Assembly (NCBI RefSeq): GCF_003584105.1
Contig: NZ_QXFO01000011.1
Span: 62,001-126,000 of the forward strand
Source: Flagellimonas taeanensis
GTDB lineage: Bacteria; Bacteroidota; Bacteroidia; Flavobacteriales; Flavobacteriaceae
Reading direction: 5' to 3'
Length of the DNA: 64,000 nt
Below the pieces are notes generated by a model, which ran no database searches, was not told where the DNA came from, and saw only the letters and a list, made by a program, of their open reading frames with translations. How positions within the stretch are numbered: position 1 is the stretch's first letter; the number at the start of each line of letters is the position of its first letter. The translations under genes were made by a program, and so were the position numbers. Below, one piece after another: positions 8,948 to 19,342 of the stretch.

Positions 8948-9337
8948 TCAAACTTCCTCGGATGCAGGATGTACGGGTACCAAATGTTCCGTTTCCTCAT
9001 CCGTATATAATCGGGATTTTATCACAAAACGCAGTCCCAAAGGAATTTCCAAACTGAAACTGGAGCCTCTTCCGGTCGTAATGTCCACCGTCAATTGGGT
9101 GTGTTTCCAGTATTCAAACTGATCTTTGCTAATGAAAAAATCGCACCCATGGATGTTGCCCAACCAAATATCGGTCTCATTGAGCATTAGTTCGCCCTTT
9201 GGGAAACACATGGGCGAGGAACCGTCGCAGCATCCACCGCTTTGGTGGAACATCAATTCGCCATGGCGTTCCCTGAGTTGATCGATGATTTTTTCGGCAC
9301 GATCGGTAACAAGGACCCGTTTTATTGCCTTGTCCAT
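8948..9337 (-). CDS. DUF779 domain protein
   Basis: A 129-residue soluble protein of the DUF779 family, which is usually encoded next to aldehyde dehydrogenases, as here; its biochemical role is not established. The defining cysteine cluster is HQSGGCCDGSSPMC (31-44), likely a metal or redox site (inference). The gene begins one base after the aldehyde dehydrogenase stop and ends at the operon terminator, so the two proteins are made together. A role in protecting, loading or repairing the dehydrogenase is plausible but unproven. Confidence 0.88.
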   Translation of the reverse strand: MDKAIKRVLVTDRAEKIIDQLRERHGELMFHQSGGCCDGSSPMCFPKGELMLNETDIWLGNIHGCDFFISKDQFEYWKHTQLTVDITTGRGSSFSLEIPLGLRFVIKSRLYTDEETEHLVPVHPASEEV

Positions 9338-9338
9338 T

Positions 9339-10862
9339 TTAGAAAAAACCCAATTTGCTCTTGTCGTAGGAGATGAGCATGTTCTTGGTCTGACGGTAGT
9401 GGTTCAGCATCATCTTGTGCGTTTCCCTACCGATACCCGATTTTTTGTAACCTCCGAAGGGGGCATGTGCGGGGTAGGCGTGGTAACAGTTCACCCAGAC
9501 CCTTCCGGCCTGTACCTGCCTTGAGATCTTATAGGCTTGGTGCATGTCGCGCGTCCAGACCCCGGCACCCAATCCATACAGGGTATCATTGGCGATTTCC
9601 AAGGCCTCTGCCTCATCCTTAAAAGTGGTTACGCATACCACGGGACCAAAAATTTCTTCTTGGAAGACCCTCATTTTGTTGTTTCCCTTCAAAATGGTGG
9701 GTTGGATGTAGTATCCACCTTCCAGCCCTTCATTGTAGGCGGCCTCGCCCCCAGTCAATACTTCGCATCCCTCTTCTTTTCCTATTTGGATGTAATTGAG
9801 GATTTTCTCATACTGGTCGTTGGAAGCCTGTGCGCCCATCATGGTGTCGGGGTCCAAGGGGTGACCCAGTTTAATGGCCTTGGTGCGTTCCACCACCCGT
9901 TCGATGAATTTGTCAAAAATGCTTTCCTGTACCAAGATTCTGGATGGACAGGTGCAGACCTCTCCTTGGTTCAAGGCAAACATAACGGCACCTTCCAGAC
10001 ACTTGTCAAAGAATTCGTCATCGGCGTCCATGATGCTCTCAAAGAAAATATTGGGGGATTTGCCGCCCAATTCCAAGGTCACCGGAATGATGTTCTTGGA
10101 GGCATACTGCATGATCAATTGGCCTGTGGTGGTCTCTCCGGTAAAGGCTATTTTGTTGATCCTAGGATTTGAGGCCAAGGGTTTTCCTGCTTCTATTCCA
10201 AATCCGTTCACAATGTTCAGCACACCGGCCGGAAGAATATCCTCGATCAGTTCCATGAACACCAAAATGCCCACAGGGGTCTGTTCTGCCGGTTTCAGTA
10301 CCACGCAGTTCCCAGCTGCAAGGGCAGGGGCTATTTTCCAAGCGGCCATCAACAAGGGAAAGTTCCATGGAATAATCTGGCCCACCACGCCAAGTGGTTC
10401 CAGGATGTTCATGGAAACCGTGTTGGAGTCCAGCTCGCTCACCGAACCTTCCTCGGCCCTGATCACACCGGCAAAATACCTAAAATGGTCAATGGCCAAG
10501 GGTAGGTCGGCCGCACGGGTTTCCCTCAAGGGCTTGCCGTTGTCCCAAGTTTCGGCACGGGCCAGCACCTCTAGGTTTTGTTCCATTCTATCTGCAATCT
10601 TCAGTAGGAGGTTACTTCGGTAAGTGACCGATGAATTGTTCCATTGTGGTGCGGCGGCCCAGGCGGCATCAATGGCTTTTTCAATATCCTCTGCGGATGA
10701 TCGGGCGATTTTTGTAAATGCATTACCATCCACAGGGGAGATATTGTCAAAATATTCCCCATTGGTAGGGGGTGTCCATTTTCCACCAATGTAATTCTCA
10801 TACTGGTCCTTGAACTTGGGTTTTTCCAGAACGTTGCGCTCCGTTGTCTGTACATTGCTCAT
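9339..10862 (-). CDS. NAD(P)-dependent aldehyde dehydrogenase (ExaC/AcoD-like)
   Basis: A 507-residue cytoplasmic enzyme oxidising aldehydes to carboxylic acids. The oxyanion asparagine is in PWNFP (Asn167), the general base Glu264 in LELGGKSP and the nucleophile Cys303 in NQGEVCTC. The C-terminal [28 protein letters not shown] is typical of the acetaldehyde dehydrogenase ExaC/AcoD group, which is commonly paired with DUF779. The gene heads a two-gene operon and diverges from an AraC-type regulator; the 220-base shared region contains repeats suitable as operators. The natural substrate (acetaldehyde or another short aldehyde) is inferred from the family. Confidence 0.92.
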   Translation of the reverse strand: MSNVQTTERNVLEKPKFKDQYENYIGGKWTPPTNGEYFDNISPVDGNAFTKIARSSAEDIEKAIDAAWAAAPQWNNSSVTYRSNLLLKIADRMEQNLEVLARAETWDNGKPLRETRAADLPLAIDHFRYFAGVIRAEEGSVSELDSNTVSMNILEPLGVVGQIIPWNFPLLMAAWKIAPALAAGNCVVLKPAEQTPVGILVFMELIEDILPAGVLNIVNGFGIEAGKPLASNPRINKIAFTGETTTGQLIMQYASKNIIPVTLELGGKSPNIFFESIMDADDEFFDKCLEGAVMFALNQGEVCTCPSRILVQESIFDKFIERVVERTKAIKLGHPLDPDTMMGAQASNDQYEKILNYIQIGKEEGCEVLTGGEAAYNEGLEGGYYIQPTILKGNNKMRVFQEEIFGPVVCVTTFKDEAEALEIANDTLYGLGAGVWTRDMHQAYKISRQVQAGRVWVNCYHAYPAHAPFGGYKKSGIGRETHKMMLNHYRQTKNMLISYDKSKLGFF

Positions 10863-10900
10863 AATAGATACTTTTAGTTGTTAAAGTTTATTTTTTGTGC

Positions 10901-10963
10901 TGGACGATGGACTGTCCAAGTGTCTGATTTTAAAAGTATTGATTTTGTGTCCCAAGCATCTGA
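10901..10963. promoter_or_regulatory. Candidate AraC-type operator between ALDH and its regulator
   Basis: Two similar direct repeats, TGTCCAAGTGTCTGA (10913-10927) and TGTCCCAAGCATCTGA (10948-10963), lie 35 bases apart. The first overlaps an inverted repeat TGGAC...GTCCA (10901-10918). Direct half-sites are the normal target of AraC-family proteins, and the site is 39-101 bases upstream of the ALDH start. Confidence 0.4.
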
Positions 10964-11081
10964 CGTATTCTATTATTAGTGTGACCAATCCTCTTTGTTT
11001 TTATATTTTTAACAATATTCAGGAGTATATTTTTTATATTTAATAAGTTTTTGTGTAATATTTTAAGGGATACATATCGAC

Positions 11082-11987
11082 ATGCAACTTTCTGAGAAGT
11101 TTTATAAAGAACGCAAATTGGAACATTTGGTGGAGAACCAGACTTCGTACACCTTGAACAATGCCGCCATGCACGTGTTCGAGACCCATCTTCAAGCGGA
11201 GCGGGTAATGTTGCAGTTCGATCAACCTGTACTTGCGTCCATGCTCATTGGAAAAAAGGTGATGCACTTGCGTGACAAAAAGGCCTTTGATTTTTTGCCG
11301 GGAGAATCTTTGATCTTGCCCTCCAATGAGGTCATGTGCATTGATTTTCCTGAAGCTGACCATGAGAACCCTACCCGCTGTTTGGCCATGGCCATATCCG
11401 AAGAAAAAATTAACAAGGTCATCACGTTGATGAACGAGGGGATGCCCAAGCACGATGGTTCGGAATGGGCATTGATGGACTACAACTATCACTTTACAAA
11501 CGATGCCAGTATTTATGGTATCATCCAGCGATTGCTGTACCTTTTTACCGAAAACCATCCATCCAAGGACTTTTTTGTGGACAACATGCTGCAAGAGCTC
11601 ATCATACGCATCTTGCAGGGCAATGCCAGGGAAACCTATGCGGAGAATGCTTCCAGATTGAGCTCGAACAATCGCTTGGCCTATGCGTTGGAATATATTG
11701 CCGCACATCTACATGAACCTATTTCTGTGGGCGATTTGAGCAAAAAGGCATGCATGAGCGAATCCCATTTTCATAAGACCTTTAAGGATGAATTGGGGGT
11801 GACACCCATAGACTACATCAACAACGAACGCATAAAACTGGCTGTTCACCTGCTACAGGATCCCCACAGAAAAATCAAAGAGATTTATCTGGAATGTGGT
11901 TTTGAGAACCGATCTTATTTTAACCGGCTCTTCAAACGGAAAATCAATTCGTCACCTGGGGAGTATCAATCCAAGTTTGTGGATTAG
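11082..11987 (+). CDS. AraC family transcriptional regulator
   Basis: A 301-residue regulator with an N-terminal sensing domain (about 1-190) and a C-terminal AraC DNA-binding domain (about 195-300). Both helix-turn-helix units are visible: ISVGDLSKKACMSESHFHKTF with DELGVTPIDYI, and KIKEIYLECGFENRSYFNRLF. The N-terminal part resembles the sensing domains of AraC regulators paired with aldehyde or alcohol dehydrogenases. It diverges from the aldehyde dehydrogenase operon, so it very likely activates that operon in response to an aldehyde or alcohol (inference). Its stop is one base from the stop of the convergent cysS. Confidence 0.88.
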   Translation: MQLSEKFYKERKLEHLVENQTSYTLNNAAMHVFETHLQAERVMLQFDQPVLASMLIGKKVMHLRDKKAFDFLPGESLILPSNEVMCIDFPEADHENPTRCLAMAISEEKINKVITLMNEGMPKHDGSEWALMDYNYHFTNDASIYGIIQRLLYLFTENHPSKDFFVDNMLQELIIRILQGNARETYAENASRLSSNNRLAYALEYIAAHLHEPISVGDLSKKACMSESHFHKTFKDELGVTPIDYINNERIKLAVHLLQDPHRKIKEIYLECGFENRSYFNRLFKRKINSSPGEYQSKFVD

Positions 11988-11988
11988 C

Positions 11989-13470
11989 TTAGTTGATACT
12001 GAACGAAGTACCGTCCTTGCCATCCTTGAGTTGAATGCCCAAAGCGGTGAGCTCGTCCCGTATCTTGTCCGAAGTGGCAAAATCCTTGTTGGCCCTGGCA
12101 TCGTTCCTGATTTGGATCAATAATTCCATGACCCCGGTCAGCGCCTTGGAATCATCCTTGGTCAAGGCTTGGTTCTCTATGCCCAAAACATCATATACAA
12201 AGGCGTTCAAGGTCATCTCCAAGAGTTCCTTGTCCTCGCTGCTGATGGTTTCTTGGTCATCTTTGATGAGATTGATATGCTTGACGGCATCGAACAGGTT
12301 TGCAATAAGGATGGGGGTGTTAAAGTCATCGTTCATGGCGTCATAGCACTTTTGCTTCCATGCAGCCACATCGAAATCCGATGTTGCACCCGTTTTAAGG
12401 TCCTTAAGGCTTGTCATGGCCTCCATTAGGCGATGATAGCCTTTTTCGGATGCCAAAAGGGCTTCGTCACTAAGGTCCAAAATACTGGTATAGTGGGCTT
12501 GCATCATAAAAAAGCGCACAACGGCAGGGGAGTAGATTTTGCTCAAAATGTTGTTGTCCCCGCTGAAAATCTCCGAAGGGTAGATGTTGTTCCCAGTGGA
12601 TTTGGACATTTTCTTTCCATTGAGGGTCAACATGTTGGCGTGCATCCAATATTTTACCGGTGATTTTCCGGTACTGGCCTCCGCTTGTGCGATCTCGCAC
12701 TCGTGATGGGGGAATTTCAGGTCCATTCCGCCTCCGTGGATGTCAAAGGTTTCTCCCAAATATTTGGTGCTCATGGCCGTGCATTCCAAGTGCCAGCCAG
12801 GGAAACCGTCACCCCAAGGTGAGGGCCAACGCATGATGTGTTGGGGTTCTGCTTTTTTCCACAAGGCAAAATCCTGCGGATTTTTTTTCTCGTCCTGTGC
12901 GGTCAGTTCGCGGGTATTGGCAATCATGTCCTCAAGCTTCCTTCCGCTGAGCTTGCCATATTCGTGGTCCTCATTGAATTTGACCACATCAAAATAGACG
13001 GAACCGTTCACTTCATAGGCCAATCCTTTCTCGAGGATGTCCTTGATGATCTCGATCTGCTCAATGATATGCCCCGTTGCCGTAGGTTCTATGCTAGGAG
13101 GCAACAGGTTGAATTTTTGTAAGGTATTATGGAAATCGACGGTATAGCGTTGCACCACTTCCATGGGTTCTATCTGTTCCAATTTTGCCTTTTTGGCAAT
13201 CTTGTCTTCACCTTCGTCCGCATCGTTCTCCAAATGTCCGGCATCGGTGATGTTACGGACATAGCGCACTTTAAAGCCCAAATGCTTGAAATACCTAAAG
13301 ATCATATCAAAGGACATGAAAGTGCGGCAGTTTCCAAGGTGTACATTGCTGTATACCGTGGGGCCACAGACATACATGCCTATATGTCCTTCATTTATGG
13401 GTTGAAAGAGTTCTTTTTTTCCTGAAAGCGAATTGTGTACTCTAAGGTTTTGGTCCTTGTAAAGTTGCAT
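11989..13470 (-). CDS. cysS: Cysteine--tRNA ligase
   Basis: Class I aminoacyl-tRNA synthetase charging tRNA-Cys. The 493-residue protein has the HIGH-type motif as HLGN (44-47) and KMSKS at 287-291. The zinc site is formed by Cys35 (YVCGPTVY), Cys230 ([10 protein letters not shown]) and the histidine cluster at about 255 (FPHHECE). The C-terminal helical DALR-type region closes the protein. It is 13 bases downstream of folE and probably cotranscribed with it. Confidence 0.97.
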   Translation of the reverse strand: MQLYKDQNLRVHNSLSGKKELFQPINEGHIGMYVCGPTVYSNVHLGNCRTFMSFDMIFRYFKHLGFKVRYVRNITDAGHLENDADEGEDKIAKKAKLEQIEPMEVVQRYTVDFHNTLQKFNLLPPSIEPTATGHIIEQIEIIKDILEKGLAYEVNGSVYFDVVKFNEDHEYGKLSGRKLEDMIANTRELTAQDEKKNPQDFALWKKAEPQHIMRWPSPWGDGFPGWHLECTAMSTKYLGETFDIHGGGMDLKFPHHECEIAQAEASTGKSPVKYWMHANMLTLNGKKMSKSTGNNIYPSEIFSGDNNILSKIYSPAVVRFFMMQAHYTSILDLSDEALLASEKGYHRLMEAMTSLKDLKTGATSDFDVAAWKQKCYDAMNDDFNTPILIANLFDAVKHINLIKDDQETISSEDKELLEMTLNAFVYDVLGIENQALTKDDSKALTGVMELLIQIRNDARANKDFATSDKIRDELTALGIQLKDGKDGTSFSIN

Positions 13471-13483
13471 TGAAAACGTAGGG

Positions 13484-14164
13484 TTAAAACTCGGTATCTA
13501 GGTTGATGTAATCCAAAAACTCCCTTCTTACGGCCTCATCCTTGAACTTGCCGCCATATTCCGCAGTGACCGTGCTGCTTTCGATGTCGCGGATCCCCCT
13601 TGAATTGACGCAGAGGTGTTTGGCATCGATGACGCAGGCCACATCTTCGGTACCCAGAACCTTCTGCATTTCCTTTACGATCTGAATGTTCAATCGTTCC
13701 TGGACCTGTGGCCTCTTGGCATAATAATCCACGATACGGTTCATCTTGGAAAGACCGACCACGGTTCCATTGGAGATATAGGCAATGTGCGCACGGCCCA
13801 CAATGGGCAGCAAGTGGTGCTCGCAGGTGGAATAGACCACAATGTTCTTCTCGACCAACATTTCACCATATTTATATTTGTTGTCAAAGGTGGAAGATGT
13901 AGGTCTTCTGTCTGGGTGGAGCCCACCAAAGATTTCCTTCACGTACATTTTGGCCACTCTTTTGGGTGTGCCTTTTAGGCTGTCATCGTCCAAGTCAAGG
14001 CCAAGGGTCAACATGATTTCCCTGACATTTTTTTGGATACGCTCTATTTTTTCCTCATCACTCAATACAAAGGCGTCCTTTCGCATTGGGGTGTCCGAGG
14101 AAGAACCAACGTGATCGTTGCCCCTTTCTTCATATTGTTCTTCCAAAGCCTGCTCTAGTTTCAT
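13484..14164 (-). CDS. folE: GTP cyclohydrolase I
   Basis: Converts GTP to 7,8-dihydroneopterin triphosphate, the first step of folate synthesis. The 226-residue protein has the zinc ligands Cys114 ([11 protein letters not shown]), His117 and Cys185 ([11 protein letters not shown]), and the signature [20 protein letters not shown] (138-157). The first 35 residues are a polar, probably disordered extension, common in this enzyme. It leads a folE-cysS transcript. Another folate gene, folP, is in this window at 33.0-33.9 kb, in a separate operon. Confidence 0.96.
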   Translation of the reverse strand: MKLEQALEEQYEERGNDHVGSSSDTPMRKDAFVLSDEEKIERIQKNVREIMLTLGLDLDDDSLKGTPKRVAKMYVKEIFGGLHPDRRPTSSTFDNKYKYGEMLVEKNIVVYSTCEHHLLPIVGRAHIAYISNGTVVGLSKMNRIVDYYAKRPQVQERLNIQIVKEMQKVLGTEDVACVIDAKHLCVNSRGIRDIESSTVTAEYGGKFKDEAVRREFLDYINLDTEF

Positions 14165-14338
14165 CTGATCATCTTTAATAGAACAAACAGGTCGGATAGT
14201 GTACGCCGTAGGAAATTTCGGATGGTCTGCACCAGCCTAGTGGTTGCGGCTTGTTTCCTTGCTGTTTCTTCAAGACAGCAAAGATAACATTAATGAATGA
14301 TTTAACATCTGGTACCGATGGTTTGACAACATAAATTA

Positions 14339-14367
14339 TTGTTAAGGCACTGGCCATACTACTTTTA
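14339..14367 (+). promoter_or_regulatory. Candidate promoter of the first T9SS cargo gene
   Basis: A TTG (14339-14341) and TACTTTTA (14360-14367) are 18 bases apart and lie 24 bases before the ATG. The -7 element has A instead of the final G, so this is a moderate match to the Bacteroidota consensus. Confidence 0.35.
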
Positions 14368-14391
14368 TAACGTCCAAACCTACAGTCTTTT

Positions 14392-16194
14392 ATGGTCAAA
14401 TCCATCATAAGAACCTTTATTGTCTTCTTTTTTTGCCCATTGGTGCATTCACAGGTTTCGCAAGAATGTGTCAGTGCAGTCCCTATTTGTAACAACACAC
14501 CGATCAATGGAGGGACGAATGGCTATGGGACCGATGATTTCAATGGTGCGGCAACCAGTGGGTGTTTGGAGCGTACCACAACAGGGTCCATAGAATCCAA
14601 TTCGGCATGGTACAGGTTTCGCACGGCCGCTTCGGGGCAATTGGGCTTCAATATTGGACATGACAATGGCGAGGATTGGGATTTTGCACTCTATCGGTCA
14701 TCGGACTGTTCCAATTTGGGAGAACCGGTGCGCTGCAATTTTTTCGACAATAGCGAGGCTGCCAGTTTTATTGGAGTGGGGGAAGACCCAACGGGTATTT
14801 CGGATTCTGTGCATTATGAGGAATGGCTTCAAGTGGAGGCCGGTGAGGACTACTATCTTTTCATCAATAATTTCAGCAATGTGAACTCTGGTTTTTCCAT
14901 ACAGTTCACAGGGAGCATTTGGATAAGCCATCCCAATGACGCTCTGGACTGTACCATTATCGACAATCTTTTGGGGCCACCCATAGCAGCTTGTGAGAAT
15001 GACAATGTGCTATTGGATGCCACAACGACTGGTGCGATGGCTTACGAATGGTATGTTGATTTGGGAAACGGGTACCAACCCATTTCGGGTGCGGCAATGC
15101 CCACCTACCAAGTGCTGAATTCAGGGCAGTATCGTGTTGTGGTCACTACAGCCAGCGGCAGCATTGTGAGCGATGTTCAGGTAGGTTTCAATGAGGTTCC
15201 GGTGACGCAGCCTTTGGCCGATGAGATCTTTTGTCAGTCAACGGGAATGGTGTACGATCTTTCGAATAAGGATACAGAGGCTCTTGGTTCGGCGGCTTCA
15301 AACGAATTTATGGTCAGTTACCATAGCTCGCAAATGGATGCCGATGCAGGGACTAATCCATTGCAAAAACAATATGAAAAGGGTCCGGGACAGGAAACCA
15401 TCTATGTCCGTACCACTTCTTTGGCCAATCCGAATTGCTATGATGCTTCTGAAAGTTTTGTGTTGGAGGCCGTGGAGACCCCAGAGCTCACTTTTCCAGA
15501 GGAAATGGTCATCTGTGAGGCTGTTGGGAGCGTAGAAATAGGGGAGACTACGGCCAATCCAAATTATACCTATCTATGGAGTACGGGACAACAGACGCCC
15601 AGCATCATGGTCTCCCAAGCTGGGGAATACACGTTGACAGTCACCAATGTTTCCAACGGCACTTCCTGTGAAGCAAGCCGGAGTGTGGTGGTTTCCATAT
15701 CCACAATGCCTGTCATCTCCAGTGTTGAAAAAGAGGATATGAGCACGAACAATACGGTAACCATCCACACAGAAAACCAAGGAGAGTATGAATTCAGCAT
15801 GGATGGTGGTGAATTTCAGTCCAGCAATGTCTTCCAAGGCGTCGCTCCGGGCGTGCATACGGTGACCATGCGAGACCCCTATGGCTGTGGCGAGGTGCAG
15901 GAAGAAATTGTGGTGGTCGGCTTTTTGGCCATATTTTCACCTAACGGCGATGTGCTCAATGAAACCTGGCAGATAGAAGGACTTTCCACGTTGAATTCCC
16001 CCATAGTCACCATTTATGACCGATACGGCAAGCTCATCAAGCAGATGAACGAGTTCGATTCAGGATGGGATGGTAGTTTTAATGGAAAACCGTTGCCTTC
16101 CACCGATTATTGGTTCAAACTGTCCTACGTGGATAATGCAGGTAACCGCACCTACGCCAAATACCTCCAGAGCCATTTCTCCCTAAGAAGATAA
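14392..16194 (+). CDS. T9SS type B sorting domain protein (gliding motility-associated C-terminal domain)
   Basis: A 600-residue exported surface protein. An N-terminal signal peptide (ends near VHSQVSQ) precedes a jelly-roll-like region with paired cysteines (about 25-190; SAWYRFRTAASGQLGFNI, EDYYLFINNF). Ig-like segments follow (about 195-505; GQYRVVVTTASG, GEYTLTVTNVS). The last 85 residues are the type B sorting signal: FSPNGDVLNETWQIEGL, VTIYDRYGKLI, GWDGSFNGKPLPSTDYWF, ending HFSLRR. The type IX system recognises this C-terminus and anchors or releases the protein outside the cell. Its ligand is unknown; adhesion is a guess. The next gene is a shorter paralog. Confidence 0.9.
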   Translation: MVKSIIRTFIVFFFCPLVHSQVSQECVSAVPICNNTPINGGTNGYGTDDFNGAATSGCLERTTTGSIESNSAWYRFRTAASGQLGFNIGHDNGEDWDFALYRSSDCSNLGEPVRCNFFDNSEAASFIGVGEDPTGISDSVHYEEWLQVEAGEDYYLFINNFSNVNSGFSIQFTGSIWISHPNDALDCTIIDNLLGPPIAACENDNVLLDATTTGAMAYEWYVDLGNGYQPISGAAMPTYQVLNSGQYRVVVTTASGSIVSDVQVGFNEVPVTQPLADEIFCQSTGMVYDLSNKDTEALGSAASNEFMVSYHSSQMDADAGTNPLQKQYEKGPGQETIYVRTTSLANPNCYDASESFVLEAVETPELTFPEEMVICEAVGSVEIGETTANPNYTYLWSTGQQTPSIMVSQAGEYTLTVTNVSNGTSCEASRSVVVSISTMPVISSVEKEDMSTNNTVTIHTENQGEYEFSMDGGEFQSSNVFQGVAPGVHTVTMRDPYGCGEVQEEIVVVGFLAIFSPNGDVLNETWQIEGLSTLNSPIVTIYDRYGKLIKQMNEFDSGWDGSFNGKPLPSTDYWFKLSYVDNAGNRTYAKYLQSHFSLRR

Positions 16195-16308
16195 CCGACT
16201 GGTCGATTTCATCGATTAACGGCAGATTTTTTCGATAATCACATACTAAAAACGCGTTTTGTGGAGTTATAGTGGTGGAAATAGAATAACCAATAGCCCC
16301 ACGATTCT

Positions 16309-17754
16309 ATGAGAGCCCTATTTAGCGCTGCATGCTGTGTACTCCTTTTCTCTTTGGCAGCCAGTGCGCAGAATTCACCTGATTGCAGAACGGCCATACC
16401 TGTCTGTGCAGATGCCCCGATCATGGGCACCACGGACGGTAGTGGGGATATTGATGATTTTGACCCCGAGGTCATTACGCAAACAGGCTGTCTGGAAAAG
16501 GGCAGTGTCAGTTCCGCCAATATTGAGAACAATACGGGCTGGTATGTGTTCAGGGCCGGTACCGATGGGCAAATAGGTTTTGATATTGAAGCACTTCCAG
16601 TGAACCCGGGAAGTCCAATTACTGCAGAATGGGATTTTGCACTCTATGGTCCTTTCGACGAAACTTCGGGAGAGAATTACTGTACCATTGTGGGAAATGG
16701 TTCCGCCCAACCCATACGCTGTAATTACGAATACAATGATACCGGTTTTACCGGGATAGGGGTGAACCCAGTGGATGGAAGGGTAGGTGCGCCTTTTGTG
16801 AAACAGAGCCAGAACACCTATGATGAATGGCTGAATGTGACCGCTGGGGAAATCTATTACCTCTACATCAACAATTACAACACCAACTTTGACGAAGATC
16901 CGGAATCCTTTATCCTGACCTTTACGGGCAGTTCTGTGGATGCTGATCAGGATTCCGCTTTGGACTGTACCCTTCGGGATGAGTTTTTGGGCTTGGACAT
17001 CGTGGCCTGCGAGGGCGACCCGGATATTGTGCTGAGTGCACTGAATTCTCCTGTGGGTCCCAGTATCTCCAACATCGTTTGGGAGCTGGATGCCGATGAT
17101 GACGGAACCTATGAAACGGTATTGGCCTCAGGGGCGGACCAGACCGAGTTGACCGTATCCAGTCCGAACTCGGGACGATATAGAGTGACCATTCAGTCTA
17201 CTTTTGGAACAACCATTACCGACGATATCCTGATTACGTTTTATGGCACTCCAGAGTTGGATGAGGTGGTGGTCATAGACGATTTGGTCCACAGCGACCA
17301 GACCGACCCCTACAATGTGGAAATTGTGCCCTTGGGCGATGGCAACTACGAATATTCCTTGAATGGTGGTGAATATCAGGACGATCCTATTTTTTACGAT
17401 GTCCCTCCTGGGATGAACGAAGTGGTCATCAACGATAAAAATGGCTGTGGCACTTCAGATGCCTATCAGTTTTTGGTGGTGGGCTATCCGAAGTTCTTCA
17501 CACCCAATGGGGATAGTGTGCATGACAACTGGAATGTGTATGGGATTGAGCAACTAAACAATGCTGTTGTATATATCTTTGACCGTTATGGTAAACTCTT
17601 GAAACAGATGGACCTCAACACGGGATGGGATGGCACCTTCAATGGCAGGGATCTGCCTTCTTCGGATTATTGGTTCCGATTGGACTATGACCGTGACGAT
17701 GAGGGGGTATTGGTGGCACGTTCTGTGCGAAGGCATTTTTCTTTGGTGCGATAA
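16309..17754 (+). CDS. T9SS type B sorting domain protein, paralog of the preceding gene
   Basis: A 481-residue surface protein with the layout of the gene ending at 16194: signal peptide (ASAQNSPDC), cysteine-containing region with TGWYVFRAGTDGQIGFDIEA and EIYYLYINNYNTN, an Ig-like segment with SPNSGRYRVTIQSTFG, and a C-terminal type B sorting domain (FFTPNGDSVHDNW, VYIFDRYGKLL, GWDGTFNGRDLPSSDYWF, HFSLVR). It lacks one of the internal Ig-like blocks of its neighbour. The 114-base gap shows no clear terminator, so both genes may be cotranscribed. The pair looks like a tandem duplication followed by divergence. Confidence 0.9.
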   Translation: MRALFSAACCVLLFSLAASAQNSPDCRTAIPVCADAPIMGTTDGSGDIDDFDPEVITQTGCLEKGSVSSANIENNTGWYVFRAGTDGQIGFDIEALPVNPGSPITAEWDFALYGPFDETSGENYCTIVGNGSAQPIRCNYEYNDTGFTGIGVNPVDGRVGAPFVKQSQNTYDEWLNVTAGEIYYLYINNYNTNFDEDPESFILTFTGSSVDADQDSALDCTLRDEFLGLDIVACEGDPDIVLSALNSPVGPSISNIVWELDADDDGTYETVLASGADQTELTVSSPNSGRYRVTIQSTFGTTITDDILITFYGTPELDEVVVIDDLVHSDQTDPYNVEIVPLGDGNYEYSLNGGEYQDDPIFYDVPPGMNEVVINDKNGCGTSDAYQFLVVGYPKFFTPNGDSVHDNWNVYGIEQLNNAVVYIFDRYGKLLKQMDLNTGWDGTFNGRDLPSSDYWFRLDYDRDDEGVLVARSVRRHFSLVR

Positions 17755-17755
17755 A

Positions 17756-17782
17756 AAAAGGCCGGATTGTGTCCGACCTTTT
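17756..17782. terminator. Shared terminator between convergent genes
   Basis: AAAAGGCCGGA (17756-17766) and TCCGACCTTTT (17772-17782) form an 11-bp stem with one C-A mismatch on the plus strand but a U-G wobble on the minus strand. It is flanked by A- and T-runs, so it probably serves the minus-strand porin gene best and the T9SS gene as well. Confidence 0.65.
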
Positions 17783-17805
17783 ATCTGTTTTTTCAATTTT
17801 ATTTT

Positions 17806-19305
17806 TTAGAATTTCATGGTATAGCCCAATGAAATATTGGTATTGATCCTGTTGACCATGGCCGCATTGTCGATGCCGCTGTCAAAAAGATAGGTGTTCA
17901 CATCCTGTTCGGAACGGCTATAGGCCAGATCCAACCTGCTTCCACCAAAATCATAACCGATACCGGCCGAGAATCCATTGAGGTCGCCCACAAAGTCCGT
18001 GTTCTCATAAGGGCTTTCCTCAAATCGGTAACCGGCCCTCAAGCTCACGCGTTCTATTCGGTATTCGCCGCCCAGCCTAAAGGAATTCACGGCGCCCAAT
18101 TCGGTGGAAATAAAATCGTTCTCTGCGGCAAAGTTGGGATCCGAGGTGGGTCCGAGCTCTGCTTTGGACATGTCTTGGTAGCCATAATCAAAACTGATGA
18201 GTCCATCTTGTCCAAACACAATGGCCACACTTCCTGTATATTTTTCAGGGGTCCTGATCTTGTATTCATCATATAGGTTCACGATGCCAAAATTGATGAA
18301 ATTGATATCCGATACGGCCAATGAGGAATTGATGCGTTGGGAAGTATCATCGGTCAGTCTGTACCATGTGGGGGATTGGTAGCTACCACCCACACGTACG
18401 CTTTCGTTCAATTTAGCAATGGCGCCAAGACTGAAGGAAAAGCCGTAGCCCTCGGTGTGCAGAAAGTTGTCAAAAGAGGTGAACTGGACAGGGGATGCCT
18501 GGTCATATCCATCCTCATCAAAATAAGTGACCCTGTCATAGAGCACATTGTGGAAGTTCACCGTGGCTCCTAGATAGAGGTTTTCCTCGTATTGCGTGGC
18601 AAAGTTCAGCGTAAACTTGCTATTGTAGCCCGAAGTGGTCCTCAAATAGCTTTGGTTCAAACTACCGTATTCCGCATTGGAAAAATAATCGGTGTTGGCA
18701 TCATCGTCCACGGTGGGTTCGATGAGCCCTGCCTGAAAACCAAGAAAAGCCTGTTGTGCGGCATAGCCAAGATTGGCGCCAATATCAAGGTAGGCTTCTT
18801 CAATAAATTCTCCTTGTTGGACCCGTAGCGGTCCCAAAGGCTGACCTTGGGCAAAGTTCAAAAAGTAATTGTCGATGCCCGAGGTGGAACTTCCAGCGGC
18901 AAAAATTTCATTGTCAAAATTCTGGACCATGTCATAGTTGAAGGCCAACGCTATTTTTTTCCATGGGCTGTTCGTGGAATTGAACACAAAAACCCCGCCG
19001 ACTTGGTTCAGATTCAGAGAATTGTCCTTGGTGTTTCTGAGGCTGTTTCCGTAGCGTACATCATTGTTGCTGTGATAGTTGGACCCTGTGATGCCTACCT
19101 CGCTATAGTTGAAGACTGCCGACCCTGCAGGGTTTACGTTAAGGGAGGACAGATCTCCACCCAAGGCGCCAAAGGCACCGCCCATGGCTTGGAACCGCGC
19201 GGTTCCCTGTATGTTTTCAGTACTATACCGAACTACATCGTCTATGGTCTGCGCGCTTGCAAAAGTGCATGCCAATACCATGATGAAAGTTGAGATTCTT
19301 TTCAT
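17806..19305 (-). CDS. Outer-membrane transport protein, OmpP1/FadL family
   Basis: A 499-residue outer-membrane barrel related to the long-chain fatty acid transporter FadL. It has a signal peptide (cleavage after TFASA). The N-terminal plug-like segment TARFQAMGGAFGALGGDLSSLNVNPAGSAVF is the conserved family signature. Amphipathic strands follow (VRVGGSYQSPTWYR, RIERVSLRAGYRF), and the protein ends in a barrel-closing strand, NISLGYTMKF. Relatives in flavobacteria are often annotated as hemin receptors, which is not supported by any motif here. It likely lets hydrophobic small molecules cross the outer membrane. Confidence 0.85.
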   Translation of the reverse strand: MKRISTFIMVLACTFASAQTIDDVVRYSTENIQGTARFQAMGGAFGALGGDLSSLNVNPAGSAVFNYSEVGITGSNYHSNNDVRYGNSLRNTKDNSLNLNQVGGVFVFNSTNSPWKKIALAFNYDMVQNFDNEIFAAGSSTSGIDNYFLNFAQGQPLGPLRVQQGEFIEEAYLDIGANLGYAAQQAFLGFQAGLIEPTVDDDANTDYFSNAEYGSLNQSYLRTTSGYNSKFTLNFATQYEENLYLGATVNFHNVLYDRVTYFDEDGYDQASPVQFTSFDNFLHTEGYGFSFSLGAIAKLNESVRVGGSYQSPTWYRLTDDTSQRINSSLAVSDINFINFGIVNLYDEYKIRTPEKYTGSVAIVFGQDGLISFDYGYQDMSKAELGPTSDPNFAAENDFISTELGAVNSFRLGGEYRIERVSLRAGYRFEESPYENTDFVGDLNGFSAGIGYDFGGSRLDLAYSRSEQDVNTYLFDSGIDNAAMVNRINTNISLGYTMKF

Positions 19306-19342
19306 TTCCCTTGATTTAGTTTAAATGATACTGTTTTGGAAT

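Noticed and set aside
9537..10623. Two overlapping plus-strand open frames of 211 and 249 codons inside the aldehyde dehydrogenase gene
   Set aside because: They are antisense shadows; the minus-strand gene has intact catalytic residues and full family length.
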